Shown here: positions 41,657 through 43,604 of the stretch, piece by piece | Layout: the number at the start of each line of letters is the position of its first letter | Numbering within the stretch: the stretch's first letter is position 1 | Source: Opitutia bacterium | GTDB taxonomy: Bacteria > Verrucomicrobiota > Verrucomicrobiia > Opitutales > Coraliomargaritaceae | Direction: 5' to 3' | DNA length: 43,604 nt | NCBI GenBank assembly: GCA_002862945.1 | Contig: PKCJ01000032.1 | Coordinates: forward strand, 1-43,604 | Notes under the pieces: model-generated | What the model saw: the letters and a program-made list of their open reading frames with translations, nothing else | The model's database searches: none | What the model was told of the DNA's origin: nothing | Made by a program: the position numbers and the translations under genes

Positions 41657-43604
41657 TTAAGTTCGAAAATGCCCGCTTAGGGCACGTGCTGTGACCCAAA
41701 AACTTGAGACTAACATTATCAAAGCAGCCGCGACCGGATGTAAGAGACCCGTTGCGGCTAATGCCATACCAATGAGATTATAAACAAAGGCATAGAGCAG
41801 ATTCGCTCTGAGTTTTTTGATAATCGCTCGCGACAAATTAACTGCCTGTGGAATCACCTCGATTTGATCATCTAACAGTTGACCCATCGCAACCGATCTT
41901 GCCAGCCCCGCGCCAGAGTGCATCGCGATGGAACCACTCGCCTCTAGCATAGCGGCGACATCGTTGATACCGTCCCCTACAAAAAGAGGCGACTCCCCCG
42001 CTTCAGTCGATCCATGGACGCGCTCTACTTTATCTGCCGAACTCAAGCCCTGCTCGATTTTCACACCCGGAGGCAGCGTTAACTCAGGTAAAGGATCTCC
42101 CGTCAAAATATGTGAGCGTATTTCCAGAGCATCCAAATCTGCCCAGACTTGATCAACCCCTACCCGCAATCTCTCAACCAAGACAAAACATGCCACCACT
42201 CGAACATCCAAATAAACAAAAACGCGCCGCCCCTTCGTTTCATGCAGCCGCTTGACAACCTCTTCGATAACCTGTTCTGATCCAGCCAAGCTGGCTTCAC
42301 CCACTTGCAATCGATGCCTCGCCTCACCCGCTACCAAATTATAAGCGATCCCTTGCCCAGGAACTATCTGCAGATCCTGCAACCCGCAGCCATCTTCAAT
42401 ATCCTCAAATCTTAAATATTTAGTTAACGCTCGCGCAACAGGATGCTCCAGTCCTGATTGAGCCGCCAAGAGCGACGCTAACAATTGTTTTCGCTTTATC
42501 GGTAAGTCTGTATCCACCCACAGTTCAGTCACCCGGAGATCAGACTCACTTAAAGTGCCCGTCTTATCAAAAAAGACACGCCGCGTCCGCGCCAGAGCAT
42601 CAATTAAAGCCCCATCACGGCTTACGAGTCCAAGCTGAGCCAGATAGAAAAGACCCTGCGAAATCGCCACAGGAGTAGCTAAACCCAGCGCGCAGGGACA
42701 TGCTACCAGCAGCACCGACATACTATTTAGCACCGCATCCATCCAAGTGCCCGTCAGCGCCCAAAAGAGCGCCGTCGCCGCACTCACAGCCACCACAATC
42801 GGCAGAAATATGCGGATCAAATCATTGGCCTGCGTCTGTAATTGCGAAGGCCGACCATCGGCCCCTTCCACCGTTTTTAAAATTGCATCTAGCTCTCGCG
42901 TCCCCGCACCCTGTTCAACCACAATTTCAAAGCGGCTATCTACCGCCCAAGCACCTGCCCGCACAAGATCGCCCGCGCGCCGCACGACTGGCAACGGTTC
43001 ACCCGTCAAAGCAGTTTCTTGCACGTAGCCGACGCCACTTTGGATAATACCGTCCACCGTGATGGGACCCCCTGGCTCCACTCGAACCAGAGCGCCCAGC
43101 CAGACCTCGGCTAAGGAGCACTCTTGCCAATCGCCTTCTTCCGACTGAACGGTCACCCGATCAAATCGCTCACGAAGACGGGCACTCTCCAATTTCATTT
43201 TAGCCTGAGAACGCTCGCCCAGCATTCGACCAAAAGTGTAGATTGCAATCACGATGGAGACCACCTCATAGTAAATACTACCCTGCCCCGTAAGAGAGCC
43301 AACGACTGAACCAACAAAGGCTCCCAGTAGGCTAAGCGTAAATAGCCCCTCGATCGAAAGGCGTCGTCCTCGGAACATAGCCAGAGTCGAAGCAAAGAGC
43401 GGACCACCCAGAAAGGCCATAACCGTAAGCGCCGAAACAATGAGCCCACCGTGCAAAATACAATAGGCCATGGAAGCAAAAGGCGGCGGGGTCATGTTCA
43501 AGGCCAAGGAGAAGACCATCCCCTGCCCAGCAAAGACCACCGCAATTGCAATCCGCAACCAAGCCCGCGAGTGCTTTAAATCAAGATCATCACAAGCCTG
43601 CTCC
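41657..43604 (-). CDS. Cu+-type P1B ATPase (CcoI/FixI-like), 5' end outside window
   Basis: The frame is open to the right edge, reading EQACDDLDLKHSRAWLRIAI before the first hydrophobic segment, so at least 648 residues are present and the true start and any N-terminal metal domain lie outside. The motifs are ALTGEPLPV, LLVACPCALGLATPVAI (the CPC metal site), FFDKTGTLS, an HP motif LEHPVARAL and GDGINDVAAM. The final helices carry YN and MLVSS, the Cu+ (P1B-1) signature set. A CcoI-type ATPase supplies copper for cbb3 assembly, which fits the act/cco genes downstream on the same strand. A general copper exporter is the alternative. A TTG at 43558 is internal, not the start. Confidence 0.88.
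   Translation of the reverse strand, partial: EQACDDLDLKHSRAWLRIAIAVVFAGQGMVFSLALNMTPPPFASMAYCILHGGLIVSALTVMAFLGGPLFASTLAMFRGRRLSIEGLFTLSLLGAFVGSVVGSLTGQGSIYYEVVSIVIAIYTFGRMLGERSQAKMKLESARLRERFDRVTVQSEEGDWQECSLAEVWLGALVRVEPGGPITVDGIIQSGVGYVQETALTGEPLPVVRRAGDLVRAGAWAVDSRFEIVVEQGAGTRELDAILKTVEGADGRPSQLQTQANDLIRIFLPIVVAVSAATALFWALTGTWMDAVLNSMSVLLVACPCALGLATPVAISQGLFYLAQLGLVSRDGALIDALARTRRVFFDKTGTLSESDLRVTELWVDTDLPIKRKQLLASLLAAQSGLEHPVARALTKYLRFEDIEDGCGLQDLQIVPGQGIAYNLVAGEARHRLQVGEASLAGSEQVIEEVVKRLHETKGRRVFVYLDVRVVACFVLVERLRVGVDQVWADLDALEIRSHILTGDPLPELTLPPGVKIEQGLSSADKVERVHGSTEAGESPLFVGDGINDVAAMLEASGSIAMHSGAGLARSVAMGQLLDDQIEVIPQAVNLSRAIIKKLRANLLYAFVYNLIGMALAATGLLHPVAAALIMLVSSFWVTARALSGHFRT

Noticed and set aside
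43249..43562. TTG at 43558 as the start of the P-type ATPase
   Set aside because: The frame stays open to the window edge and the codons before it read as a natural continuation, so the gene is 5'-truncated by the window.

Overview
The window reads as a chromosomal segment of a Verrucomicrobiota-type bacterium, probably Opitutae-like. The pointers are an alternative complex III (ACIII) operon joined to a cbb3-type oxidase, a menaquinone gene (menD), bacterial glycogen synthesis (glgC), a GatCAB amidotransferase, a threonyl-tRNA synthetase without a TGS domain, and a lysine/alanine-rich (histone H1-like) DksA-type protein. This placement is inferred from family knowledge; no 16S gene or taxonomic marker is present.

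Layout. Positions 1-4572 hold a truncated secreted coiled-coil protein, lgt, glgC and, divergent from glgC, glmS. Positions 4587 to about 11.4 kb look accessory and more AT-rich: a small recombinase-like orphan, a dehydrogenase + Rieske oxygenase pair divergent from a sodium:solute symporter, a 614-bp gap with gene debris, an unidentified membrane protein, and a type II NADH dehydrogenase (ndh). The ndh gene starts behind a near copy of the thrS leader. thrS follows, then three consecutive poorly known genes (13.7-16.7 kb): an acidic protein, a sigma-factor-like protein and a secreted PhoD-family protein whose metal-site motifs are lost. Positions 16.7-23.5 kb carry housekeeping genes on the minus strand (gatB, gatA, gatC, a remnant resembling DUF4202, engB, gpmI, a Ca2+/Na+ exchanger). 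ileS and the H1/DksA-like gene run on the plus strand to 27.5 kb.

From 41.1 kb down to 27.5 kb the minus strand is a compact respiratory block: actA-actB-actC-actD-actE-actF, a 140-aa membrane-anchored protein, a CcoS-like protein, ccoN, ccoO, a monoheme ccoP-like gene, then menD. A Cu+-type P1B ATPase (CcoI/FixI-like) runs off the right edge, with two small ORFs between it and actA. Together these describe a chain: NADH to menaquinone (Ndh, MenD), menaquinol to ACIII, then the cbb3 oxidase, with copper delivery by the ATPase.

The most unusual features are the duplicated thrS leader that also gives Ndh its first codons, the PhoD-like pseudoenzyme next to a sigma-like gene, the H1/DksA-like protein with only one of four zinc cysteines, the ccoP-like gene with one heme site, and two interleaved inverted repeats between glgC and glmS. 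No tRNA, rRNA, CRISPR array or intact insertion sequence was found.
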